In this document: piece after piece, positions 1-6,124 of the stretch
Numbering within the stretch: position 1 is the first letter of the stretch
Layout of the letters: every line of letters starts with the position of its first letter
Assembly (NCBI GenBank): GCA_964407525.1
Contig: CAYOWC010000114.1
Location: forward strand, 1 to 13,498
Source: DUZB01 sp964407525
GTDB taxonomy: Bacteria > Desulfobacterota > DSM-4660 > Desulfatiglandales > Desulfatiglandaceae
DNA length: 13,498 bases
Direction of reading: 5' to 3'
Position numbers and translations under genes: made by a program
The notes under the pieces: model-generated
What the model saw: the letters and a program-made list of their open reading frames with translations, nothing else
Told to the model about the DNA's origin: nothing
Database searches by the model: none

Positions 1-112
1 TTTCTTTTTTGTCTCTGATATACTTAATGGCAATGGGATAGCTTGCCAGATGTAACGTATCATAAAGATCTTGCCCTGCACTTCTTACTTCTTCCAATAT
101 ATTCATAGTCAT
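1..112 (-). CDS. DUF169 family protein, N-terminal fragment (runs off the window)
   Basis: The reverse strand reads an open frame from an ATG at 112 to the left edge, about 37 codons. It begins MTMNILEEV and contains a segment reading LHLASYPIAIKYI. This leucine-rich start followed by a 'YP(I/V)A(I/V)K' block is typical of the N-terminus of DUF169 proteins, a family of unknown function frequent in archaea and sulfate-reducing bacteria. The Shine-Dalgarno AGGAAG lies at 120-115. It is only 2 nt from the ATG at 112 but 8 nt from a second in-frame ATG at 106, so 106 is the more likely start. The gene is divergent from the channel pseudogene at 193, leaving about 80 nt for both promoters. The family call rests on a short fragment; the rest of the gene is outside the window. 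Confidence 0.6.
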   Translation of the reverse strand, partial: MTMNILEEVRSAGQDLYDTLHLASYPIAIKYIRDKKE

Positions 113-192
113 ATCTTCCTTGAAGAATGGTCTGAAGGGAACGTTTCGTCCACCATAAAACCTTTGAATTCTTATTTCATAGGGGGTGTTAT

Positions 193-732
193 ATGAACAA
201 ACTGAAACCATTAGGGGATCCTTTTATGGTTCAAGCACCCCGAATGTCTGTTCCCCTTGGGATATTCCGCCCGTGTCGCATATCCGGCCTCATCTTTATT
301 CTTCTTTCCATAAGCCACTGCATCGCACCTGCGCATGGAAAAAAGGAAGGACGTCCCGGCCAAGGAAAAAGTCCCACAACTGTTTACACGGATATCTTCG
401 TGATCGATGTGAGCAATATCGATGGTGCGCAACAATCATTTTCTGCGCACGCATATATAGAATTATCCTGGAAAGACCTCCGATTGGCTCACAATAACCC
501 CCGACCCATGAAATATTCGCCCGACAAGATATAGCGACCCGATTTTGATATTATTAACCAGAAAAGGATTTACCCCACCCGTTCGAAAGAATTGACCGTA
601 TCAAAAGATGGAACGGTTCGCATGGCGGAAAGAGGCCTTTTAGAAAGAGCCAAGGCCATTGATCGAAAAATGCGTGTCCTGTTCCCTATAGCAGTTCTCC
701 TCCTGGCGGTCTATGCCTTTCTTTTATATTGA
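193..732 (+). pseudogene. Pentameric ligand-gated ion channel (Cys-loop receptor homologue), nonsense-mutated and internally deleted
   Basis: The frame opens at ATG 193, with AGGGGGTG at 181-188 as ribosome binding site. It encodes a hydrophobic export segment (residues about 27-47) and then a ligand-binding-domain start: VYTDIFVIDVSNID followed by AHAYIELSWKD. It hits TAG at 532-534 (codon 114), but the same frame stays open to TGA at 730-732. The TAG falls where the family's conserved Trp of the WxPD loop-A motif is expected: KI, stop, RPDFDIIN. TGG to TAG is one base change. After the DGTV strand at about codon 146 the frame jumps directly to ERAKAIDRKMRVLFP plus a hydrophobic helix ending in Tyr, which matches the pre-M4/M4 end of these channels. 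The Cys-loop half of the ligand-binding domain and M1-M3 (roughly 140-170 residues) are absent. Intact homologues are about 300 residues or more; this frame has 179 sense codons. It cannot make a channel. Confidence 0.72.
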
Positions 733-1041
733 CCGCATTTTCTAGACCGTAATCCTGACCGCTCAGTAGATCGCACTTCTATCTTGACAATTTCATTATT
801 GTCGGGAAAAATATCCCATATCCATAATCGAAGACCACTCTTTTCACCGTTTTTCAAATCTTCCTTGCTGGTAACGGATAACGGTCGCTCTACATTAGAA
901 AAGTCATCGAAACAGATTTGGGACCATTTACCTAATACGGTTTGGAAAATTTCTAAATATTTTCTTGACAAAACCGGCAAGTCAGCCTAATTAAACTTCA
1001 TTATCTAATGCTTCCAAACTCTAATCCAGGATGGCCTGTGA
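733..1041. other. Gap without a convincing gene; open on both strands
   Basis: These 309 bases follow the channel pseudogene. The plus strand is open in the same frame to a stop at 988-990, giving a 68-codon ORF from ATG 784 with no Shine-Dalgarno. The minus strand is open from a TTG at 980 to a stop at 711-713 (89 codons), also without a Shine-Dalgarno and overlapping the pseudogene tail. Neither translation is recognisable. The minus-strand product reads somewhat like a natural protein (it contains LWIWDIFPDNNEIVKIEVRS) and could be a remnant. No repeat, terminator or strong promoter was recognised here. Confidence 0.35.
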
Positions 1042-1620
1042 ATGTTTTTTGCCCCACAGAAAGTAAATAAAATCTTTGAAACCAACATGGGGAGGAGACA
1101 TTTCCTGAAGATCGGCGCCACAACAGCCGCTGCCGCCTTTCTCCCTTTCCCCGTAATGCAGGCTCACTGTTCTTCCTCTGAGCGATCCCTTTCCCTATAC
1201 TGCCCCAAAACCGGAGAATCGTTCAAAGATACCTATTTTGAGCGTGGAAAATACGTCCAGGACGCCTTAGATAAAATCAACCAGATCATGCGCGATAGTA
1301 GAACCGGGGATATTCATCTGATTGACCCGAATTTATTGGATATTCTCTTCGCAATTTCTCGGAAAACTCGATGTACCTCTCCCATGACCATTATTTCCGG
1401 ATACCGATCTCCCGCTACCAACGCGTGGCTGAGAAAACGCTCAAGGAGGGTGGCACGAAAAAGCATGCATCTTTCTGGAAAAGCTGCAGATATAAGGATT
1501 TATGGTATTCGAACATCTTCCCTGAAACGCGCAGCGGTAAGTATAAAGGGTGGTGGCGTTGGTTACTATCCACGCTCGCATTTTATTCATGTGGATTCGG
1601 GGCCCATCCGATACTGGTAG
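1042..1620 (+). CDS. Tat-exported M15/DUF882 (YcbK/MepK-like) cell-wall peptidase
   Basis: This 192-residue protein is predicted to be a zinc peptidase acting on peptidoglycan cross-links in the periplasm. Residues 18-24 read RRHFLKI, a twin-arginine motif, followed by an Ala-rich hydrophobic stretch to about residue 40, so export as a folded protein by Tat is likely. The catalytic half carries the family blocks in order: IISGYRSPATN (117-127), SMHLSGKAAD (141-150, metal ligands H143 and D150), and FIHVDSGPIRYW at the C-terminus with the third ligand H183. Length and order match DUF882/Peptidase_M15_2 proteins. The start at 1042 has AGGATGG about 7-10 nt upstream; an internal ATG at 1087 (MGRRHFL) would give a tidier Tat signal but has no visible ribosome binding site. 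The gene appears monocistronic, with repeat-rich DNA downstream. All expected ligands are present, so it is probably functional. Confidence 0.85.
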   Translation: MFFAPQKVNKIFETNMGRRHFLKIGATTAAAAFLPFPVMQAHCSSSERSLSLYCPKTGESFKDTYFERGKYVQDALDKINQIMRDSRTGDIHLIDPNLLDILFAISRKTRCTSPMTIISGYRSPATNAWLRKRSRRVARKSMHLSGKAADIRIYGIRTSSLKRAAVSIKGGGVGYYPRSHFIHVDSGPIRYW

Positions 1621-1763
1621 AATAAACACAGCAAGAGCAAATCACTTTATCCATTCCCGAAACCTGATTGCCTCCCATTAGGAATCGTCCTCTCCTTCAA
1701 TTTTATTGTCATCCCCTTGTATTCCATTGCAATTTGACACGAAAATGTTATACTTAAAGGATG

Positions 1764-1916
1764 CAATTAGCGGTTAGCCTTTAGCTATTAGCCGCACAAA
1801 ATCAGTGATTTAGGGCGCAATGGGCTAGCATCAAAAAACGAGAATACCAGCACGAAAAAAAGTCATTCAAATGCTTGAGATCTTTAAGCTAACGGCTAAT
1901 AGCTAAGAGCTAATTG
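1764..1916. repeat. Heptamer hairpin element A (TTAGC units)
   Basis: This lies in the 379-bp gap 1621-1999, which otherwise shows no gene. The left arm has TTAGC starting at 1767, 1774, 1781 and 1788, exactly 7 bp apart with variable dinucleotides between. The right arm has the complement GCTAA at 1888, 1895, 1902 and 1909, again exactly 7 bp apart. The arms pair, including a perfect 14-bp TTAGCTATTAGCCG match in a one-unit-shifted register. Weaker pairing extends outward to about 1749 and 1931. The loop is about 95 nt. It could form a cruciform or RNA hairpin and act as a bidirectional terminator between the peptidase and the next gene. No coding sequence or transposase is present. Confidence 0.75.
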
Positions 1917-1999
1917 CGGCTTTTAGGCTATATGCAATAATCAAGTGCTGATAATCTCCCTGCGTGAGAAAACACAATCCTTTAAGGAGGAGATAAACA

Positions 2000-2353
2000 A
2001 TGGCAAAAAAGGTACTTTTTTTCTTTTTTTTCTTTGCTTTACTGATTCAACCTCTGCGCCCTGTGCTTGCACAAAAAAGGCTTCTATTGCCTGTACACAT
2101 CCATGGCAATAGCAACATATATGAGCCCTGCAGCACACTGGAAAATCTCAAAGAACAACTCCGGAAAACAAGTGTCGAAAACGGGCTCTGTTCCAATGGA
2201 GAGGGAATAGTGGTATCTTCTGAGGACGGCAGCGATATGGAAAACGGATCGGAAACTGTTCCCGGTGAAGATGACACAGATGCGAATACGGACAGCGACA
2301 GCGATGATGATGCGGACAGGGGAAATGACGCCCTTACGCCCTCCGAGCAATAA
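2000..2353 (+). CDS. Small secreted acidic protein with Asp/Ser-rich tail, function unknown
   Basis: The product is 117 residues. It starts with a strong Shine-Dalgarno AAGGAGG (1984-1990) placed 9 nt before the ATG. Residues 1-24 form a clear Sec signal peptide: MAKK, six consecutive Phe, then a hydrophobic stretch ending VLA, with probable cleavage before QKR. The mature part has two Cys (in EPCSTLE and GLCSNGE), which could form a disulfide, and a tail from about residue 74 that is almost entirely Asp, Glu, Ser, Gly and Asn. The DTDANTDSDSDDDAD stretch resembles calcium-binding Asp repeats such as thrombospondin type 3 repeats, but this is only compositional. I do not recognise a family. 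It precedes a possible small membrane ORF (2375) and the chemoreceptor-like gene (2515) on the same strand and may be co-transcribed with them. T7 and T8 tracts sit in the signal-peptide coding region. Confidence 0.7.
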   Translation: MAKKVLFFFFFFALLIQPLRPVLAQKRLLLPVHIHGNSNIYEPCSTLENLKEQLRKTSVENGLCSNGEGIVVSSEDGSDMENGSETVPGEDDTDANTDSDSDDDADRGNDALTPSEQ

Positions 2354-2374
2354 GGTCCTGAAAGGAACGAAGCA

Positions 2375-2482
2375 ATGCGTTGTTTCAAACCCCAGACTGC
2401 GTACCTGTCTCTTTTCCTCGCGTTTTTGTCTGTGGTTTTTCTTTTTTTTGTTCCATTACGGGAAGTACTCGATAGTGTATAA
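2375..2482 (+). CDS. Possible 35-residue single-pass membrane protein
   Basis: This short ORF starts at ATG 2375 and ends at TAA 2480-2482. It is preceded by AAAGGA (2361-2366) at an 8-nt spacing. The translation is MRCFKPQTAYL, then about 16 mainly hydrophobic residues ending FLFFVP, then LREVLDSV. This is a positively charged N-terminus, one plausible membrane helix and a short acidic tail. It lies 21 nt after the acidic secreted protein and 32 nt before the chemoreceptor-like gene. No family is recognised. Good spacing of the ribosome binding site and the membrane-helix pattern support it, but an ORF this short and T-rich can arise by chance. Confidence 0.35.
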   Translation: MRCFKPQTAYLSLFLAFLSVVFLFFVPLREVLDSV

Positions 2483-2514
2483 ATACGTTTACCAATTGAA
2501 GAGACTTATTATCT

Positions 2515-4032
2515 ATGGACAAATTTTTCCAGCTTTTCAAGGGGCTTCCCGAGCGGAAACAATACAATCAGGAATTTCGCGCAGCCTTAAACCTTCAAGC
2601 ACGGAAACTTCAAAGGCCTCTTGCATTCGTAGCAAGTTTTGCATGGATCAATTTTGCATTCAATATTGACCCGAAACTGCACCCGGAATTCCCTGAACTT
2701 TTCTATTTCAGAATGGCCCTCACGGGAGCAGGCGTTCTCATTTTTCTCTTCTCCTTTTTTGAACGTGCCAGGGGTAAAGGCTTAGGTCTCATCTATATTC
2801 TAACGGTTTTTTCTTTGTTGTCCTGCAGTTTTTTTACGGGAAGAATCGCTGATGATGCCGGATATGTGTCAGGGCTGCAACTCCTTATCATCATAATCAT
2901 TGCGGTGCCCTTTTCATTAAAGGCCCTCACCGCATTCTACGTTGCATCCATCCTCCTTTTTCTAAGCGCCGTAAAGATCTATGCCCCTGTCCTGACTACA
3001 GCGTCGGCCGAATATTCCATGAATAATCTCGTCTTATCGTACGCCATCGGCTTCCTCTTGGCCTGGGTCATGGATCGATACAGATTCACGATGTTTCGAA
3101 ATCAATTCAAAATAAACCAGGCAAAAGAAGAAGCCGAAGAAACCGCAAAGGAAAAAACCAGGTTTATCAAGAGAATAAGCGAAGAGTTCAGTGTTCCTTT
3201 AACCGTTGTCATTGATTTATCCAATACGGCAAGACGACAGGAATCGATCATGGCCAACCACGCCAAATCCACCAATCATGTGGTGAAATCCGTGGATGAG
3301 ATTACCAATGTTACGGAAACGCTGGGGCAGACCATACAAAAGGTGGCAACCATGTCTCAGGAAGCATCCGCTTTCGCAAACACCTGCCAGGAAGACTTGA
3401 TTCGCATGAAAGTGACCATGAAAGACATGGGAAGTGCTTCGAAAGCCATATCGGGAAGATTGGGGGCCATCAATGAAAAGGCGGAAAATATCACAAACGT
3501 GGTCACGACGATATCCAAGGTAGCCGAACAGACAAACCTCCTTTCATTGAACGCAGCTATTGAGGCGGAAAAAGCAGGGGAATACGGACGGGGATTCAAG
3601 GTCGTGGCAAGAGAAATCAGGCGGCTTGCAGATCAGACAGCAATTGCCACTCTGGATATAGACCAGACGGTTCACGAAATGCACAAAGCAGTATCAGCCG
3701 GTGTAATGGAAATGGATAGGTTTATCATGGCCGTGAGACAGAGTGCGGAAGATGTTGATCTGATCGGGGATCAAGTCAGCCGCATTATCGATCACGTTCA
3801 AACCCTTTCCCCAAATTATGACCACATCAATGAAACCATGCAGCTTCAGTCAATAAATGCGAGAGACATCGGTAAGGCCGTGGACCAATTGGGTCAAGAG
3901 ATCGAACAAATCACCGAAACTCTGCACAACACATACGCAGCCATTGAACTCCTTAATGCCGCGGAAAAGAACCTGCAGGAGGAAATTTTCCATTTTGGGG
4001 GTACATCCCAGCCCTTTCAAGGTGACTTCTAA
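2515..4032 (+). CDS. Methyl-accepting chemotaxis-type signalling protein with six-TM N-terminus
   Basis: This 505-residue inner-membrane protein has about six hydrophobic segments (roughly 34-52, 63-82, 91-108, 119-136, 138-157 and 169-187), then a charged linker (KINQAKEEAEETAKEK) and a long cytoplasmic coiled coil. The hairpin tip QTNLLSLNAAIEAEKAGE (339-356), followed by YGRGFKVVAREIRRLADQ, is the chemoreceptor signature that contacts CheA and CheW. There is no periplasmic ligand domain and no obvious HAMP domain, so input is probably through the membrane segments. It is shorter on the C-terminal side of the tip than many receptors and has no terminal CheR-binding pentapeptide. The start at 2515 has only a weak purine-rich ribosome site (GAAGAG) upstream. 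The last 11 codons (GGTSQPFQGDF) lie inside the left arm of an inverted repeat that continues into the downstream gap, so the natural C-terminus may have been replaced. The cognate CheA/CheW are not in the window. Confidence 0.85.
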   Translation: MDKFFQLFKGLPERKQYNQEFRAALNLQARKLQRPLAFVASFAWINFAFNIDPKLHPEFPELFYFRMALTGAGVLIFLFSFFERARGKGLGLIYILTVFSLLSCSFFTGRIADDAGYVSGLQLLIIIIIAVPFSLKALTAFYVASILLFLSAVKIYAPVLTTASAEYSMNNLVLSYAIGFLLAWVMDRYRFTMFRNQFKINQAKEEAEETAKEKTRFIKRISEEFSVPLTVVIDLSNTARRQESIMANHAKSTNHVVKSVDEITNVTETLGQTIQKVATMSQEASAFANTCQEDLIRMKVTMKDMGSASKAISGRLGAINEKAENITNVVTTISKVAEQTNLLSLNAAIEAEKAGEYGRGFKVVAREIRRLADQTAIATLDIDQTVHEMHKAVSAGVMEMDRFIMAVRQSAEDVDLIGDQVSRIIDHVQTLSPNYDHINETMQLQSINARDIGKAVDQLGQEIEQITETLHNTYAAIELLNAAEKNLQEEIFHFGGTSQPFQGDF

Positions 4033-4260
4033 ACCGTCATGATTTGGAGCCAAGGCGTGACTTCTAACCCATTATTATTGTTTTCGGTTTCAGGTGTCAG
4101 TGTTCAGGTTTCAGGAATGAAGAAATTCTGGCTATTATTACCCGCCTGACACCTGACACCTGACACCTGAAACCTATGGATTTGGAACCTCATTTTTGCA
4201 GATAAAACTCTGACTATTACCTGACTTTAATAAGCACCTTGAAAGGGCTGGGGTGCACCC
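3999..4260. repeat. Outer inverted repeat of element B (26-bp ends, 262 bp overall)
   Basis: Bases 3999-4024 and 4235-4260 are inverted copies agreeing at 24 of 26 positions; the shared core read on the right side is CACCTTGAAAGGGCTGGG. The left copy is coding, forming the end of the chemoreceptor-like gene; the right copy is in the gap before the PAS gene. The pair encloses the heptamer hairpin at 4086-4174. Inside, there is also an imperfect direct repeat: CAAGG-TGACTTCTAAACC at 4018-4035 and CAAGGCGTGACTTCTAACCC at 4051-4070. No target-site duplication is evident at the outer ends. The layout resembles a small non-autonomous element, but there is no transposase and the boundaries are inferred only from symmetry. 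Confidence 0.7.
4086..4174. repeat. Heptamer hairpin element B (CAGGTGT/CAGGTTT units)
   Basis: The left arm has CAG at 4091, 4098, 4105 and 4112. The right arm has CTG at 4146, 4153, 4160 and 4167. Spacing is exactly 7 bp within each arm. The arms pair well: GGTTTCAGGTGTCAG (4086-4100) is a perfect 15-bp inverted match to the right end of the right arm. The loop is about 27 nt. It sits in the 346-bp gap between the chemoreceptor-like gene and the PAS gene, where nothing else gene-like was seen. It could serve as a terminator for the upstream gene. Confidence 0.8.
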
Positions 4261-4378
4261 ATAACACCCGATCAGTAAGGCACCCGTATCCTGAACAAAA
4301 CAATAGACTGCTACCGCGAAATGGTCAAACAATCCAGACGGTATGACAGCACCTTATTTTCATATTTGGAGGTCTGTA

Positions 4379-5428
4379 ATGGACGGAAAACGACCCTGCG
4401 AAGACTTAAAACGGCAGATTGCAGCATTGGAGAAGGAAGCTGATCTCAGGAAAGATGCCGAACGTAAATTCAAGAACATATTTCATAAATCCCTGGATGC
4501 ACTTATGATCATCGGCAGTAAAAACAGAGAAATTCTTTCGGCGAATAAGACAACCGGGGTGATTCTCGGTTTTCAGGAACAAGACTTGAAGGGGAAGCCT
4601 TTTTCAATTCTCTACCCCCCTTCAGAAACTTCTACAGAAGGACCTTCCCCCTATGACTTCCAGGTGTTCGGAACCGTATTCACACAAGCTTTCCTACGTT
4701 CTGATGGGTCAACCTGCCTATTGGATTTAACAGCAACTTTAATTGATTGGGATAATGACAAGGCAATCATGGTTTCTCTCCGTGATGCTTCCGAGCGAAA
4801 ACTGTCAGAGGAGGCTTTGCGGGACAGCGAGGAAAAACTGCGAACGATTACCGAAACAGCCAAAGATGCGGTCATCATGCTTGATGAGAAAGGCACAATT
4901 TTGTTTTGGAATCCTGCTGCAGAAACGATCTTTGGTTATACCGGTCAGGAAATCATAGGCAAAGATCTAGGTGCTCTTATCGCAGCAAAAAAATATCATG
5001 AAGCCTATCTGAAAGCATTTGAAATTTTTAAAAACACCGGACATGGACAGGCAATTGACAGAACACTCGAACTGGATGCAATGAAAAAGGATGCAACTGA
5101 ATTTCCCGTTGAGATTTCCCTCTCCACCATTCATACCCGAGGAAAAGATTTTGCCGTAGGAATAGTTCGGGACATCTCTGACCGTAAACGAATGGAGAAA
5201 GAGCAAAAAGAACTGATTCAACAACTTCAAGAAGCGCTTTCCCAGGTGAAGAAACTTGGTGGACTACTTCCCATCTGTGCTTCCTGTAAAAAGATTCGTG
5301 ACGATAAAGGATACTGGAATCAGATTGAATCGTACATCCGAGACCACTCCGAGGCCGATTTCAGTCATGGCATCTGTCCGGAATGCGCAAAAAAACTCTA
5401 CCCGGAAATGAATTTATATAATGATTGA
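4379..5428 (+). CDS. Two-PAS sensory protein with C-terminal Cys-rich (zinc-ribbon-like) module
   Basis: The start is placed at ATG 4379 because GGAGGT (4368-4373) lies 5 nt upstream; an earlier in-frame ATG at 4343 has no ribosome site. The 349-residue product has an N-terminal helix, PAS domain 1 (about 28-140, ending in the PAC-like SLRDASERK), PAS domain 2 (about 150-271; ITETAKDAVIMLDEKG, FWNPAAETIFGY, GIVRDISDRKRME), a short coiled coil (272-292) and a C-terminal module with two Cys pairs: C300/C303 in LPICASCKKIRDD and C333/C336 in GICPECAKKLYP. That C-terminal module is, from general knowledge, found at the ends of many PAS, GAF and receiver proteins of deltaproteobacteria. No kinase, GGDEF, EAL or DNA-binding domain is present, so it presumably signals through protein contact. 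There is no signal peptide or TM, so it should be cytoplasmic. It is followed 9 nt later by the alkylsulfatase pseudogene. Confidence 0.85.
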   Translation: MDGKRPCEDLKRQIAALEKEADLRKDAERKFKNIFHKSLDALMIIGSKNREILSANKTTGVILGFQEQDLKGKPFSILYPPSETSTEGPSPYDFQVFGTVFTQAFLRSDGSTCLLDLTATLIDWDNDKAIMVSLRDASERKLSEEALRDSEEKLRTITETAKDAVIMLDEKGTILFWNPAAETIFGYTGQEIIGKDLGALIAAKKYHEAYLKAFEIFKNTGHGQAIDRTLELDAMKKDATEFPVEISLSTIHTRGKDFAVGIVRDISDRKRMEKEQKELIQQLQEALSQVKKLGGLLPICASCKKIRDDKGYWNQIESYIRDHSEADFSHGICPECAKKLYPEMNLYND

Positions 5429-5437
5429 AGGAATTGT

Positions 5438-6056
5438 ATGAAAACAAGAATTGTCCTTTTTTTCCTTTTCCTAACGATGACGTGTGCAGGTTGCGAAAAA
5501 GAAATGCCTAATGATCCCGATGCGGATGCTCAGGGACACACGCCCCCCACATCGGTCACCGTAGCACTCAATAATACTATCAATCAGGCCATACATCTTT
5601 TCGGAGACGCCGAAATCTATTTCGGCTGCCATCAGTGGCCCATCTGGGGAAATGAAAAGGTCATGGCGTTCATGAAGAAACAGCGCGACCTCTATAAATA
5701 CATCCACGATCAGACTCTCAGGCTGGCCAATTCAGGGTGTACACCCATTGAAATTGCGGAACAGATAGAATTACCGGAAACGCTTCGTAACTCTTTTTCA
5801 AACCGAGACTATTACGGTACCCTGTCACACAATGCGAAGGGCGTCTACCAAGCGTATTTTGGCTGCTATGATGCCAATCCGGCCAATATTGAAACTCACG
5901 CACGATCTTTTTCTGCGCATGTTAGTGGGATTGGCAGGAATCAAAGAGACGATCTTTTCGGAGGATCTTGAAACGAGCGGAAGCCGAATCGATCTGGTGC
6001 GTTTCCTTCTTCTTTTTGACAAGCCCCAGTCTAATTTCAACATCGTAACACCGTAG
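5438..6056 (+). pseudogene. Alkylsulfatase (SdsA1/BDS1-like), gutted and frameshifted lipoprotein gene
   Basis: The intact first frame (5438-5971, 177 codons) starts with a lipoprotein signal (TCAGC, C19) and ribosome site AAGGA 5 nt from the start. It then has a stretch like the N-terminus of class III alkylsulfatases (QGHTPPTSVTVALN). It continues directly into the segment that follows the metallo-beta-lactamase domain: LFGDAEIYFGCHQWPIWGN, KQRDLYKYIHDQTLRLAN, NRDYYGTLSHNAKGVYQAYF. The catalytic domain (about 250-300 residues with the HxHxDH zinc site) is missing. From about residue 151 the frame loses similarity, and the +1 frame takes over from about 5893 to TAG 6054-6056. It reads LVGLAGIKETIFSEDL and ends KPQSNFNIVTP, the family's typical C-terminal SCP2-like end. 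Most of the C-terminal region between NPANI and this tail is also gone. Family members are about 600-660 residues. Expression of the 177-residue lipoprotein remains possible, but sulfatase activity is not. Confidence 0.78.
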
Positions 6057-6124
6057 TAGTTTGTGGACGGGGATTTCCGCAGATAGGCGCAAATCATTAC
6101 CAAAAAAAATCAAGGAAGGAAAAC

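Noticed and set aside
532..534. TAG read as pyrrolysine
   Set aside because: The codon sits at a conserved Trp position in a gene that also lacks its channel core, and TAG is used as an ordinary stop for genes ending at 1620 and 13134.
1734..1756. TTGACA followed by TATACT as a promoter
   Set aside because: The spacing is about 9 bp instead of 16-18, so the two boxes cannot work together.
2265..2669. 134-codon ORF overlapping the acidic protein and the receptor start
   Set aside because: Low-complexity Met/Arg/Thr start arising from Asp codons in another frame; no ribosome site.
4086..4174. CRISPR array
   Set aside because: The repeats are 7-bp units in inverted arms with no unique spacers of CRISPR length and no cas genes.
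3999..4260. Complete insertion sequence
   Set aside because: There is no transposase-sized ORF between the inverted ends and no target duplication is visible.
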